From Arthrobacter sp. MAHUQ-56 (lineage in GTDB: Bacteria; Actinomycetota; Actinomycetes; Actinomycetales; Micrococcaceae), in assembly GCF_019710585.1 (NCBI RefSeq), contig NZ_JAIFZQ010000004.1, positions 1-64,000 on the forward strand: DNA of 64,000 bases. Reading direction: 5' to 3'. Shown here in pieces: positions 18,043 through 28,528 of this stretch (position 1 is the stretch's first letter; each line of letters starts with the position of its first letter). The notes below the pieces were generated by a model. The model made no database searches, was not told the DNA's origin, and worked only from the letters and a program-made list of their open reading frames with translations. Both the position numbers and the translations under genes were made by a program.

Positions 18043-18588
18043 ATGAGCAACTCCCCCGATGCCCCGTCCGAGTCCGGCGCAGGCGAAGCTGCCGCCGATG
18101 AGGCCCTGCAAAACGTCGAACACCAGATCAGTCTTTTTTGGCGGCGGGCCCGGGCCATCTCCAACCAGCTCTCGCGGGAAGTGCACCCGGACATGGAACC
18201 CGCAGCCTACGGGCTGCTGACCGTCATCCGCCGCGAGGGGCCCATCCGCCTTACCGAACTCGCCATGAACATCGGGGTGGGCAAGCCGTCGGTCAGCCGC
18301 CAGATCGCGTTCCTGGAAAGCCTGGGGCTGGTGTCGAAGGAGGCGGACCCGCTGGACCGGCGCGCGCAGTCCATCCGGCTCACGCCCAAGGGTGAGGAGA
18401 AGATGCACCAGGTACAGGACGCGCGGCGACAGGTGTTCCAGGAGCGGCTGCGTGAATGGCCGGTGGAGGACCTGCAGGAGCTGGCGCGCTACATGGCCAA
18501 GCTCAACTCCACCTACGAGCGGGACGGGTTCCCCAGGGAGCCCCAGGACGGGGATACCCCGTCCGCGCCGCGGGCACAGGAAGACTGA
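18043..18588 (+). CDS. MarR-family transcriptional regulator
   Basis: A 181-residue winged-helix regulator. The recognition segment is IRLTELAMNIGVGKPSVSRQ with the wing DPLDRRAQSIRLTPKG (about 75-125), and an acidic Pro-rich tail follows. MarR dimers usually repress a neighbouring or their own gene and respond to small ligands. I use ATG 18043, 7 bases after TAGAAT; an in-frame ATG at 18016 is possible. The only adjacent divergent gene is the DUF3046 gene, so the target is unclear. A strong terminator follows. Confidence 0.88.
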   Translation: MSNSPDAPSESGAGEAAADEALQNVEHQISLFWRRARAISNQLSREVHPDMEPAAYGLLTVIRREGPIRLTELAMNIGVGKPSVSRQIAFLESLGLVSKEADPLDRRAQSIRLTPKGEEKMHQVQDARRQVFQERLREWPVEDLQELARYMAKLNSTYERDGFPREPQDGDTPSAPRAQED

Positions 18589-18603
18589 ACAGGAGTTGCA
18601 GAA

Positions 18604-18642
18604 CAGAAGGAAGCCTCCGGCATGGCCGGAGGCTTCCTTCTG
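18604..18642. terminator. terminator between MarR gene and clgR
   Basis: A perfect 18-base inverted repeat (CAGAAGGAAGCCTCCGGC and its complement) with a 3-base ATG loop. It sits between two convergent genes and can serve both strands. Confidence 0.9.
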
Positions 18643-18681
18643 TATAAGGCCGTGCTTTAGGTGGCCTGGTCCGGACTGCCC

Positions 18682-19134
18682 TTACCGGGCGCCGGAGAGA
18701 AGGCCATTGGAAAGCTCGTCGTTCAGTTCAGTGTTGAGGTCGCGCTCAAGGTCGCGGCCGTAACGCTGAGAGAATTCCTGCGGGACGGTGTCCGGAACTG
18801 CTACGCCCTCAGCCACTGCCACGCGGTCACTGACCTCGCGGAGCATGCTGGACAGCGGAACATCCAGTGCCGAGCAGATCGAGGACAAAAGCTCAGATGA
18901 TGCTTCCTTCTGGCCGCGCTCCACTTCGCTGAGGTATCCCAGGGAGACACGGGCACTGTGCGAAACTTCACGGAGCGTACGTCCCTGCCGCTGGCGGACA
19001 TCGCGCAGGACATCACCGATTTCGTGACGAAGTACTACCATCTTGCGCTCCTTCTGTTCGCTCTTAGCCTGTTCGGCGAGGCCCACATCCTTCCAGCGGA
19101 CAACGCCGTTTACGGATACGGGCTGCTTTACCAT
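18682..19134 (-). CDS. clgR: Clp gene regulator ClgR (XRE-type HTH)
   Basis: A DNA-binding protein with a Cro/C1-type helix-turn-helix at about residues 40-95 ([33 protein letters not shown]). In corynebacteria, streptomycetes and mycobacteria ClgR activates clp protease and stress genes and is itself degraded by Clp. Location beside cinA-pgsA-ftsK supports the call. The frame from ATG 19134 gives 150 residues. An internal ATG at 19041 has a stronger site (AGAAGGAG, 6 bases away) and would give 119 residues, so the 31-residue leader is uncertain. Confidence 0.85.
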   Translation of the reverse strand: MVKQPVSVNGVVRWKDVGLAEQAKSEQKERKMVVLRHEIGDVLRDVRQRQGRTLREVSHSARVSLGYLSEVERGQKEASSELLSSICSALDVPLSSMLREVSDRVAVAEGVAVPDTVPQEFSQRYGRDLERDLNTELNDELSNGLLSGAR

Positions 19135-19300
19135 CTGTATCGCCTTGCTCCCTCATTGGTCAGGCCCGCCGTGGAGCGGACCGTCATGGTCATTTCATCC
19201 TAGGCGCCTCCGCTATCCGGAAGCGACACAATGTAATAACTAATCGGTACCGGCTTTTGTTCCCCACAACTTTACGCCCGGTAACTTGGCGGCGGAAACC

Positions 19301-19780
19301 TCAGGAGGACAAGGCTTCGAGGAGCCGCTCCAGGGCTGCCGCGCAGGCGCCGGCGCGGATGTCGGGCCGGCTGCCGGTAAAGGAGTACTCGAATCCTGTG
19401 GCCCCTGCGGCTGTTGCGATGCCGATGTATACGCGGCCCACGGGCTTTCCGTCATGCGCGTCCGGTCCGGCCACCCCGGTGGTGGCCACCCCGACGTCGG
19501 CACCAAGGGCGGTCCGCGCACCCGCGGCCATGGCGCTGGCCACGTCCGGGTCGACCGACCCTGCGCGTGCCAGCAGTTCGGCGGGGACGTGCAGGACGTT
19601 TTCCTTCACGGAGTTCTGGTAGGCTACTACCCCGCCCTGCAGCATGCCGGATGCGCCGGGAGTGTCAGCCAGCACGGCCGAGACCATCCCCGCCGTCAGG
19701 GATTCCGCGGTGGCCACTGTCAGCCGCGACTCCAGGGCCATCCGGACAGCCTGTGCTGCAAGATGGTGGAGGTTGCTCAT
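19301..19780 (-). CDS. CinA-family nicotinamide-nucleotide amidohydrolase
   Basis: A 159-residue stand-alone CinA C-terminal domain. It shows the conserved TAESLTAGMVSAVLADTPG (about 23-41), GVVAYQNSVKENVL and GVATTGVAGPD motifs; the Ser and Thr/Lys residues of the active site lie in these. The E. coli homologue PncC deamidates NMN to NaMN. The N-terminal molybdopterin-binding-like half of long CinA is absent. ATG 19780 overlaps the pgsA stop by 4 bases, so the two are coupled; the clgR start is about 170 bases further on. Confidence 0.88.
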   Translation of the reverse strand: MSNLHHLAAQAVRMALESRLTVATAESLTAGMVSAVLADTPGASGMLQGGVVAYQNSVKENVLHVPAELLARAGSVDPDVASAMAAGARTALGADVGVATTGVAGPDAHDGKPVGRVYIGIATAAGATGFEYSFTGSRPDIRAGACAAALERLLEALSS

Positions 19781-20436
19781 GCCTGCTCCTGCCCTTTATC
19801 CGATCGTCCCGCGGCCGGTCCGGCCTGCCGTTTCCCCCTGGCGCGCAGCCGGAGCGCCTCAATGACGTATTCGACGCCGGTCCACAGCGTAATTGCCACC
19901 GCCGCCATCATCACGGCGAACGCGATCCAGGCCATCCACGGCGCGAACGCCCCCAAAGGCAGCAGGTACAGGAAGATCGCGGCAGTCTGCACAACGGTTT
20001 TGAGCTTGCCGCCCCGGGAAGCCGGGATGACGCCGTAACGGATCACGAAGAACCGCAAGGCCGTAATGCCCCACTCGCGGACCAGGATCACCAGGGTGGC
20101 CCACCATGGCAGCTCCCCCAGCAGGGAGAGCATCACCAGGGCGGAACCGATGAGGAGCTTGTCTGCGATGGGATCGGCGATCTTGCCGAAATCGGTGACG
20201 AGGTTGCGGCTCCTGGCGATGTCGCCGTCGAGCTTGTCCGTGTAGATGGCGACGGCGAACGCCAGCACCGCTGCCCAACGCCACGGGCCCGAGACGCTGT
20301 GCAGCCCGGGGGCATCGGCCACGAGGAACCATACGAAGAATGGAACCAGCGCGATGCGGATCATGGTCAGGACATTGGGAAGGTTCCAGACCCCGGCACG
20401 GCCCTGGCCGGCGGCGGTTGCATCGGTGCTAGTCAC
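19777..20436 (-). CDS. pgsA: CDP-diacylglycerol-glycerol-3-phosphate 3-phosphatidyltransferase
   Basis: A 219-residue integral membrane enzyme that makes phosphatidylglycerol phosphate. The CDP-alcohol phosphotransferase signature DG-x2-AR-x8-G-x3-D-x3-D is seen as LDGDIARSRNLVTDFGKIAD (about residues 73-92). Five or six hydrophobic helices follow the family pattern. The start is GTG 20436, six bases behind TAGCCT with no ribosome-binding site. Downstream it overlaps cinA by 4 bases. Confidence 0.9.
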   Translation of the reverse strand: MTSTDATAAGQGRAGVWNLPNVLTMIRIALVPFFVWFLVADAPGLHSVSGPWRWAAVLAFAVAIYTDKLDGDIARSRNLVTDFGKIADPIADKLLIGSALVMLSLLGELPWWATLVILVREWGITALRFFVIRYGVIPASRGGKLKTVVQTAAIFLYLLPLGAFAPWMAWIAFAVMMAAVAITLWTGVEYVIEALRLRARGKRQAGPAAGRSDKGQEQA

Positions 20437-20442
20437 GGTTCT

Positions 20443-20448
20443 AGGCTA
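20443..20448 (-). promoter_or_regulatory. -10 box for leaderless pgsA
   Basis: TAGCCT on the minus strand, 6 bases before GTG 20436 and within the 17-base gap after the ftsK stop. Confidence 0.45.
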
Positions 20449-20453
20449 CCGGG

Positions 20454-23345
20454 CTAGCGCCCGGTGAGGGACCAGGCGTCCTCGGAGCCGTCGTCGTCAT
20501 CGCCATACCCGCCCGGAGCGGAATCAGAGCCGTCGTAATATTCGACGTTCTGCTTCCGCTTGTCGAGGTCTGCCGCCACGAGGTCCTCGGCGTAGCCGCC
20601 CTGGGCGATGTTCGCGTTGGCATTGTCGCTGAGCGCCGCTGTCTGGGAGTCCGGCGCCGCGGGGGCCTCCTGTCCCTTCATGGCGGCCAGGACGGCGGCG
20701 AGGTCGTCCGGCTTGACCAGTACGTCGCGGGCCTTGGAGCCCTCGGAGGGTCCCACCACGCCGCGCGACTCGAGCAGGTCCATGAGCCGGCCGGCCTTCG
20801 CGAACCCGACGCGGAGCTTGCGCTGCAGCATCGAAGTTGACCCGAACTGGGTGGTCACCACCAGCTCCGTAGCCTGCAGCAGCACCTCGAGGTCGTCGCC
20901 GATGTCGTCGTCGATCTGCTTCTTCTCCGCCTCGGGGGCGACGTCGTCGCGATAGACGGCCTGCAGCTGCCCCTTGACGTGCTCCACCACCTTGTGGATC
21001 TCGGACTCCGAGACCCAGGCGCCCTGGACGCGCATTGCCTTGGACGCACCCATTGGGAGGAAGAGCGCATCACCCTGGCCGATGAGCTTTTCGGCGCCGG
21101 GCTGGTCCAGGACAACACGGGAGTCCGTGACGGAGGACGTGGCGAAGGCCATGCGGGACGGCACGTTGGCCTTGATGAGGCCGGTGACCACGTCCACGGA
21201 CGGTCGCTGGGTGGCAAGGACCAGGTGGATGCCGGCAGCACGGGCCAGCTGGGTGATGCGGACGATGGAATCTTCGACGTCGCGGGGGGCCACCATCATG
21301 AGGTCAGCGAGTTCGTCGACGATCACCAGCAGGTAGGGGTAGGGGCGGATCACCCGCTTGGAGTCCGGCGGCGGCTGGACCTTGCCCGCGCGGACTGCCT
21401 TGTTGAAGTCGTCGATGTGCTTGAAGCCGTAGTTGGCGAGGTCGTCATAGCGGGCGTCCATCTCGCGGACCACCCACTGCAGCGCCTCGGCAGCCTTCTT
21501 CGGGTTGGTGATGATCGGCGTGATCAGGTGCGGCACGCCTTCGTAGGCGGTGAGCTCCACCCGCTTGGGGTCCACCATGACCATGCGCACCTCGTCCGGG
21601 GTGGCGCGCATGAGGATGGAAGTGATCATGGAGTTCACGAAGGACGACTTACCGGCACCGGTGGCACCGGCCACCAGCAGGTGGGGCATCTTGGCCAGGT
21701 TGGCCACCACGTAGCCGCCTTCAACGTCCTTGCCCACGCCCATCACCATCGGATGGTCGGTGCGGCGTGCGTTCTGGCTGCGAAGCACATCGCCCAGGGA
21801 AACGGTCTCACGGTCCGTGTTGGGGATTTCGATGCCGATGGCAGATTTGCCGGGGATGGGGCTGAGGATCCGGACGTCACTGGATGCCACGGCGTAGGAA
21901 ATGTTCTTGGACAGCGCCGTGACGCGCTCCACCTTGGTGCCGGGCGAGAGCTCGATCTCGTACCGGGTCACCGTGGGGCCGCGGCTGAAGCCGGTGACGG
22001 TGGCGTCGACGTTGAACTGCTGGAGGGTGTCAGTCAGGGCAGCGACGACTGCGTCGTTGGCTTCCGTGCGCTCCTTCGGGATGGACCCCGGGGTCAGGTA
22101 GTCCGAGGCGGGGAGGGTGTAGGTGACATCCCCCGCGAGGGACAACTGTTCGGTGCGCTGCGGGATGGGGACGGGCGGCGGTGCAGGCGCCACAGGGTTG
22201 GACGGAACGGTGGGAGCGGGGCCGGCGGGGCGTGCAGGAGCTGCAGCGCCGGGAATGACCAGAGGGATGGCCTCGGTTGCGTTCTCCGGAGACGGCTCCG
22301 CCTTGCCCAGGCCCTGGGCGGCCTTGATCTTTTCGACGGCGATCTCCGCCTGGGTGGGACGCCGGACGCCGGGGGCTGGCCGGGCAGGCTCGCGCTCGTC
22401 GTCGTCAATAACGGCGTGCTCAAAGGCTTCATCGCCCACGTAGCCGTCCAGGCCGGCGTCGGGCTCCTCGTCCTTGCCGAAGAGCTTGCGCTTCTTCTTC
22501 TTCGGCGCGGCCGGCTGGGTCCGCTCCAGGTAGCTGCGGTCATGGACATCACCGGGCTGGTCCTGCTCCATCAGGTCGATGCCCATAAGGTGCTCGTACG
22601 CACCGCGAAGCCGGCGCGGGATTGCGGTAAACGGGGTTGCCGTGATGATGAGCAGCGACACGAAGGCGAGCAGCGCGTACAGCACCACCGGCACGGCCGG
22701 GTGGATGGCGGCAAGCGGCGTGGCGGCGAGGAAGCCGAGCATGCCGCCGGCCTGCCGGAGCCCGTCGAAGCCCTGCGCAACGGTCGGCTGCCCGCCGAGG
22801 ACATGGGCCAGGCCGCACCCGGCGAAGGTCATGATCAGGAAGCCAATGCCCACCCTGTTGTTGCCCCTGCCATCCTCGGGCCGGCGGAAGAGCCGGAAGG
22901 CGCAGACGAAGAGCATGAGCGGAAGCAGGAGGGAGATCCAGCCGAAAGTGCCGTTCACAACCGCGTACACGGCGTCCGGGAACCATCCGGTCAGGCCCCA
23001 CCAGGCGAAGGTGGCAATGAAGGTCCCCAGCGCAAGGTTGAACAGGGCTGCACCGTCGCGGCGCTCTTCCGGGGGCAGGTCGCTGACGTCATGGCCAATG
23101 CGGCGCACTCCCCCGCCCACCAGGTGTCCCAGTCCCAGCCACGCTCCGCCCACCACGCGGAGCAGCCAGGGCTGGTGGTGTTCGACGGCGGGGAGCTGGC
23201 GGGTGCGTGCGGTGCTGGACGAGCCGCTGCCTCGTCCGGACCTGCCGGAGGTGGAGCCGGTTCCGCGGCCTGTGGAGCTGCCGGACTTGGTGCCCGAACC
23301 GCCCCTGCCGGTACCTTTGGGCGCGGAAGTAGTGCGTGTGGCCAT
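20454..23345 (-). CDS. ftsK: DNA translocase FtsK
   Basis: A 963-residue septal DNA pump. A basic Gly/Ser/Thr-rich N-terminus is followed by four or five membrane helices (about residues 60-245), an acidic and Pro/Ala-rich linker (about 260-410), the RecA-like motor with Walker A GATGAGKSSF (about 557-566) and Walker B LLVIVDELADLM (about 672-683), and a C-terminal winged-helix gamma domain (TSMLQRKLRVGFAKAGRLMD, about 840-860) that reads polar KOPS-type sequences. It clears chromosome termini from the septum. ATG 23345 sits 6 bases after TAGCGT. Confidence 0.95.
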   Translation of the reverse strand: MATRTTSAPKGTGRGGSGTKSGSSTGRGTGSTSGRSGRGSGSSSTARTRQLPAVEHHQPWLLRVVGGAWLGLGHLVGGGVRRIGHDVSDLPPEERRDGAALFNLALGTFIATFAWWGLTGWFPDAVYAVVNGTFGWISLLLPLMLFVCAFRLFRRPEDGRGNNRVGIGFLIMTFAGCGLAHVLGGQPTVAQGFDGLRQAGGMLGFLAATPLAAIHPAVPVVLYALLAFVSLLIITATPFTAIPRRLRGAYEHLMGIDLMEQDQPGDVHDRSYLERTQPAAPKKKKRKLFGKDEEPDAGLDGYVGDEAFEHAVIDDDEREPARPAPGVRRPTQAEIAVEKIKAAQGLGKAEPSPENATEAIPLVIPGAAAPARPAGPAPTVPSNPVAPAPPPVPIPQRTEQLSLAGDVTYTLPASDYLTPGSIPKERTEANDAVVAALTDTLQQFNVDATVTGFSRGPTVTRYEIELSPGTKVERVTALSKNISYAVASSDVRILSPIPGKSAIGIEIPNTDRETVSLGDVLRSQNARRTDHPMVMGVGKDVEGGYVVANLAKMPHLLVAGATGAGKSSFVNSMITSILMRATPDEVRMVMVDPKRVELTAYEGVPHLITPIITNPKKAAEALQWVVREMDARYDDLANYGFKHIDDFNKAVRAGKVQPPPDSKRVIRPYPYLLVIVDELADLMMVAPRDVEDSIVRITQLARAAGIHLVLATQRPSVDVVTGLIKANVPSRMAFATSSVTDSRVVLDQPGAEKLIGQGDALFLPMGASKAMRVQGAWVSESEIHKVVEHVKGQLQAVYRDDVAPEAEKKQIDDDIGDDLEVLLQATELVVTTQFGSTSMLQRKLRVGFAKAGRLMDLLESRGVVGPSEGSKARDVLVKPDDLAAVLAAMKGQEAPAAPDSQTAALSDNANANIAQGGYAEDLVAADLDKRKQNVEYYDGSDSAPGGYGDDDDGSEDAWSLTGR

Positions 23346-23351
23346 GGTTCC

Positions 23352-23357
23352 ACGCTA
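23352..23357 (-). promoter_or_regulatory. -10 box for leaderless ftsK
   Basis: TAGCGT on the minus strand with 6 bases to ATG 23345; no ribosome-binding site is visible. Confidence 0.45.
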
Positions 23358-23417
23358 CCGGAACAAGGCTCCCATTCCCGGGATATCGGAGTTCCCCGGC
23401 CAGCCCGCGGGGATGCG

Positions 23418-23451
23418 CGAAGGGCCCGGCTCCTGGGAACCGGGCCCTTCG
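23418..23451 (-). terminator. terminator after rnj
   Basis: A 12-base perfect stem, CGAAGGGCCCGG with its complement, and a 10-base loop. It is 35 bases past the rnj stop and separates rnj from ftsK. Confidence 0.85.
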
Positions 23452-23485
23452 AAGGACAGCATGCCAACGGTGGCGGGAATGCCCG

Positions 23486-25177
<1,692 letters not shown>

Positions 25178-25217
25178 ATTGCACTACTTTCCAGGCGGAA
25201 GGGCGCCGGTCTTAGCC

Positions 25218-26126
25218 TCAGGAGAAGACCAGCCCCGCCTCCGCCAAATCCCCGCGGATGGTTTCGATCTCGGTTTCGTCCGGCTCCACGAGGGGCAAAC
25301 GGACAATCGAGTTGGGCAGGACTCCCTGCCATTTAAGTATCTGCTTTGCCGCCACGGCACCCTGGACCCGGGTCATGGTCGCGCGGACCACCGGCTGGAG
25401 CTCGAAGTTGATCTTGCGCGCGGTACCGAGGTCGTTGGCATTGACGGCGTCGATGAGTTCGCGGAAGCGGCGGGTGGCCACGTGCGTGGTGACGCCCACC
25501 AGGCCGACGGCGCCCAGCGCCATCCAGGGCAGGGTGAGTCCGTCGTCTCCCGAGTAGAAGAGGAGGTCGGTTTCGGCCATGACGCGGGTGGCGGCGGTGA
25601 GGTCGGCCTTGGCGTCCTTGACGGCAACGATGTTGGGGTGCTGGGCCAGCCGGATCATGGTGTCGGGTTCGATCGGAATGGAGGACCGGCCGGGGATGTC
25701 GTACAGCATGACGGGGACGTCCACGGCGGAGGCGATGGTCTCGAAGTGGGCGCGGACGCCGGCCTGGCTGGGCTTGTTGTAGTAAGGGGTCACCAGGAGG
25801 AGACCGTCGACGCCGAGGGCTGCGGCCTGCCGGGACAGGTGGACCGAGTGCGCGGTGTCATTGGTGCCGGTGCCGGCGATGATGGCGGCGCGTCCGCCGA
25901 CGGCGTCCTTGACCGCGCGGAACATACCGAGGTTCTCTTCATCCGTCAGGGTGGACGTTTCGCCGGTGGTGCCGGTGACCACCAGGCCGTCGCAGCCGTC
26001 GTCGACCAGCTTGGTGGCCAGCGCCGCCGCCTGGTCGTAATCCACCGCGCCGTCCTTGGTGAACGGCGTAACCATGGCGGTCAGGAGGGTACCGAGGGCA
26101 GGGATGTGCGCGGAAGAGTCAGCCAT
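25218..26126 (-). CDS. dapA: 4-hydroxy-tetrahydrodipicolinate synthase
   Basis: A 302-residue (beta/alpha)8 lyase condensing pyruvate with aspartate semialdehyde in lysine/DAP synthesis. The active-site motifs are GTTGETSTLTDEE (about 52-64), MLYDIPGRSS with the catalytic Tyr (about 140) and VAVKDAKADL with the Schiff-base Lys (about 168). ATG 26126 lies 7 bases after TAACGT. The open frame further upstream has no family similarity. The 234-base region before it (26127-26360) is very GC-rich and shows no gene. Confidence 0.94.
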   Translation of the reverse strand: MADSSAHIPALGTLLTAMVTPFTKDGAVDYDQAAALATKLVDDGCDGLVVTGTTGETSTLTDEENLGMFRAVKDAVGGRAAIIAGTGTNDTAHSVHLSRQAAALGVDGLLLVTPYYNKPSQAGVRAHFETIASAVDVPVMLYDIPGRSSIPIEPDTMIRLAQHPNIVAVKDAKADLTAATRVMAETDLLFYSGDDGLTLPWMALGAVGLVGVTTHVATRRFRELIDAVNANDLGTARKINFELQPVVRATMTRVQGAVAAKQILKWQGVLPNSIVRLPLVEPDETEIETIRGDLAEAGLVFS

Positions 26127-26133
26127 GGAAAAA

Positions 26134-26139
26134 ACGTTA
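26134..26139 (-). promoter_or_regulatory. -10 box for leaderless dapA
   Basis: TAACGT on the minus strand with 7 bases to ATG 26126; a run of T rather than a ribosome-binding site separates them. Confidence 0.5.
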
Positions 26140-26360
26140 CCCTGTCTCCCGCTGGTTAGGACAATGCCACGGGCGTGACGAGCGTCAAATCCTGCTCTTC
26201 CGGCCGCCGGCGCCGCCGTGGCCGCCGCGGGTTTTCCCACGGGCCGCGACAGGCATGGCCGCGTTTGCCCCGCCTGCCTGTGGGCCGCCGCCACCGGGAT
26301 CCTGCCGCCCTTGCAGGGCTTCGTAGTGGAACACCCGGACCGCCGGAGGCGATGCCTGCG

Positions 26361-27080
26361 CTAAGGGCTTTCCGTCCGCGGCTCGGCCCCCGAATGGCAG
26401 TAACGGCCGACGGCAGCCTGCCGCAGGTCCTCAGCCCAGGAAACGAGGCGCTGGGCCGCCCTGACGTAGTGGAACAGCTCCACGGGAGTCAAAGCTTCGA
26501 TGTCCGTCTCCGACAGGCGGCGGGCCAGCTCGGCTCCCTCAGGCTGGGCATCGAGGCTAATGCCTTCGTTTTCCCACTGGACGTCCGCCGCTGCCCGCCC
26601 GGCCACGAGCTGCCGGAACAGGTAGTCCACCACTCCGGGGCTCATGGCCTTGAGCAGACCACTGTCCCGGGCGCTCTCCGGAGCACGGTCCGGTGCACTG
26701 TCCTGAGCACCGTGCCAGGCACCGCTCCCCCGGTTTCCGGCCGCTGCTCCCACGGCGCCGGCGGAGGATTGGCCACCTGGGGTGCTTCCTGGGGGATGGC
26801 TTCCCGGCAGCCGGCCGCCCGCCTGCCGGGCCCCTGGCTGCCGGGCCCCTGCACCCCAGGCTTCCGGTTGCCCCGCGTCTAAGGCCCGGGCTTCCCTTTG
26901 CCGCGCTTCCATTCGCTGGGCTTCCATTCGCTGGGCTCCCGACTGCGCGGCTCCTCCGCGCGCGGGGCCTGCTTCCGCGTGCTCTGTTTCCGCGTGCTCT
27001 GCTTCCGCGTGTCCTGCTTGCCGGTCTCCCGGCCGTCGCTTGTCGGGTTGCATCGGGGCTGCGTGCGATGGCGTGAGCAT
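26361..27080 (-). CDS. hypothetical protein with DUF222-like segment, SOS-box promoter
   Basis: A 239-residue protein in two parts. Residues 1 to about 140 are low complexity, with near-repeats such as AEAEHAETEHAEAG and QRMEAQRMEARQREA and Gly/Ala/Pro-rich stretches, and are probably disordered. Residues about 145-230 look folded; LTPVELFHYVRAAQRLVSWAEDLRQ resembles the first helices of DUF222 (13E12-type) proteins. No HNH nuclease motif follows and none is found in the next 230 bases in any frame, so this is a short relative or a remnant. ATG 27080 is 6 bases after TAAGAT, which overlaps the flank of a near-perfect LexA box. The function is unknown. Confidence 0.6.
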   Translation of the reverse strand: MLTPSHAAPMQPDKRRPGDRQAGHAEAEHAETEHAEAGPARGGAAQSGAQRMEAQRMEARQREARALDAGQPEAWGAGARQPGARQAGGRLPGSHPPGSTPGGQSSAGAVGAAAGNRGSGAWHGAQDSAPDRAPESARDSGLLKAMSPGVVDYLFRQLVAGRAAADVQWENEGISLDAQPEGAELARRLSETDIEALTPVELFHYVRAAQRLVSWAEDLRQAAVGRYCHSGAEPRTESP

Positions 27081-27086
27081 GACGCC

Positions 27087-27092
27087 ATCTTA
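27087..27092 (-). promoter_or_regulatory. -10 box for the SOS-type DUF222-like gene
   Basis: TAAGAT on the minus strand, 6 bases before ATG 27080 and directly beside the LexA box, so a bound repressor would cover the promoter. Confidence 0.5.
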
Positions 27093-27094
27093 TT

Positions 27095-27108
27095 CGAACA
27101 TATATTCG
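27095..27108. promoter_or_regulatory. LexA (SOS) box before the DUF222-like gene
   Basis: CGAACATATATTCG, inside the longer near-palindrome TTCGAACATATATTCGAA, matches CGAAC-N4-GTTCG with a single mismatch. It has the same ATTCG half-site as the recA box. Confidence 0.8.
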
Positions 27109-27235
27109 AATACAAGGCTTGGCGCCGGAGGCCGTGACCGCGGCAGTTCATGTGCCCAATGTTCCGGCGGCTGCGTGCGCTGCTGCACACTCCCCTTGAC
27201 AGCAGGCGGCAAGCACGGTGTGAGACGATCTGCTC

Positions 27236-28471
27236 ATGACGTCCCGCATCCCGGCCACCAGGTCCCGGAAGACCCCAGGCCGGCAGAAGCCGGGCCGCCT
27301 TCGAGGCATCGACGCTGCCCGCGGCCTCGCCCTGCTGGGCATGATGGCCACGCACCTGCTGCCCACGTTCGAGTCCAACCCCAGCCTCACCCCAACGTGG
27401 GTGGGCCTCGTCTTTTCCGGCCGCTCGGCCGCCCTGTTCGCGGTGCTGGCCGGTGTGGGACTGGCGCTGTCCACGGGGAAGCACGAGCCAGTGGAGGGCC
27501 GGGAACTCTCCGGCGCCCGACGCGGCGTGGCGCTGCGGGCCCTGGTGATCGCCGCCGTCGGACTTTCCCTGGGGGCATTGGAAGTCAACGTGGCCATCAT
27601 CCTGGTCCACTATGCGGTGCTGTTCCTGTGCATCCTTCCGTTCCTGGGGCTGGGCGTGAAGCGCCTCTGTCTTTGGGCTGCCGGCTGGATCCTGGCGTCG
27701 CCGGTGCTGGCATACCTGCTGCGGCCATGGCTCCTTGCTTCCGAACCGCCGCTGAAGCTGGGCCATAATCCCTCCTGGGAAGACTTGTCCGTCCCATCGC
27801 AGCTGCTGGCAGACCTGTTCCTCACGGGCTACTACCCGGTGCTCCAGTGGCTGTCCTATCTGCTGGTGGGACTGGTGATCGGCCGCCTGGCGCTCACCAA
27901 GGCACTGGTCCCGGTCTTCCTTCTCGTGGCCGGGACAGTGGTGGCGATAGCGGCCAAGGCCCTGGGCGTCGCCGCGATGGAAAGCTGGGGCGGCCGCGGG
28001 GCGCTGGAGAAGGTCCTCAACTCACCGGGCTACCCGCTGGACAGCGTGCTGCAGGTGAACCTGACAGGACTGTCACAGGAGGGGTCGTGGTGGTGGCTGG
28101 CTTCCGCGGCACCGCATTCGGGCACCTCCCTTGACCTGCTGCATACCTCGGCCGTGGCAGCGGCCGTCATTGGTGCCTGCCTGCTCCTGGAGCGGCTTGC
28201 GGATTGGGTGGACCTGGACCTGCTGCTGCCGTTGAGGGGCGCCGGGGCAATGACGCTGACCCTGTACACCGTCCACGTCTGGGTGCTCTCGGGCTTCTAC
28301 CTGAAGCCGCTGCCTGCCGGCTGGACGGAGGATGGGATGTACTTCGCCCAGGCCGCCGCTGCGATCCTTCTCGGCGTGGTATTCACCCGGCTGTCGTGGC
28401 GAGGCCCCCTGGAATGGGTGGGCCATGCGGCGAACCGGCTGGGCCGCGGCGGGGTCACGGCCCTGCGTTAG
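27236..28471 (+). CDS. heparan-alpha-glucosaminide N-acetyltransferase-like membrane protein
   Basis: A 411-residue protein with about ten membrane helices. The N-terminal motif RLRGIDAARGLALLGMMATH is typical of the HGSNAT/DUF1624 and DUF418 acyltransferase-like families, which move acyl groups across membranes in some members. A His in TLYTVHVWVLSG near residue 347 also fits. No substrate can be named. It diverges from the SOS-type gene with 155 bases between the two starts, and a bidirectional terminator follows it. The start ATG 27236 has a poor upstream site. Confidence 0.7.
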   Translation: MTSRIPATRSRKTPGRQKPGRLRGIDAARGLALLGMMATHLLPTFESNPSLTPTWVGLVFSGRSAALFAVLAGVGLALSTGKHEPVEGRELSGARRGVALRALVIAAVGLSLGALEVNVAIILVHYAVLFLCILPFLGLGVKRLCLWAAGWILASPVLAYLLRPWLLASEPPLKLGHNPSWEDLSVPSQLLADLFLTGYYPVLQWLSYLLVGLVIGRLALTKALVPVFLLVAGTVVAIAAKALGVAAMESWGGRGALEKVLNSPGYPLDSVLQVNLTGLSQEGSWWWLASAAPHSGTSLDLLHTSAVAAAVIGACLLLERLADWVDLDLLLPLRGAGAMTLTLYTVHVWVLSGFYLKPLPAGWTEDGMYFAQAAAAILLGVVFTRLSWRGPLEWVGHAANRLGRGGVTALR

Positions 28472-28480
28472 GTAACGACA

Positions 28481-28516
28481 GAACCCCGCGGGCCACCAGA
28501 CAGCGCCGCGGGGTTC
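28481..28516. terminator. bidirectional terminator
   Basis: An 11-base perfect stem, GAACCCCGCGG with its complement, and a 14-base loop. It lies between the convergent acyltransferase-like and TM2 genes. Confidence 0.85.
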
Positions 28517-28528
28517 CGTCCTGACCGG

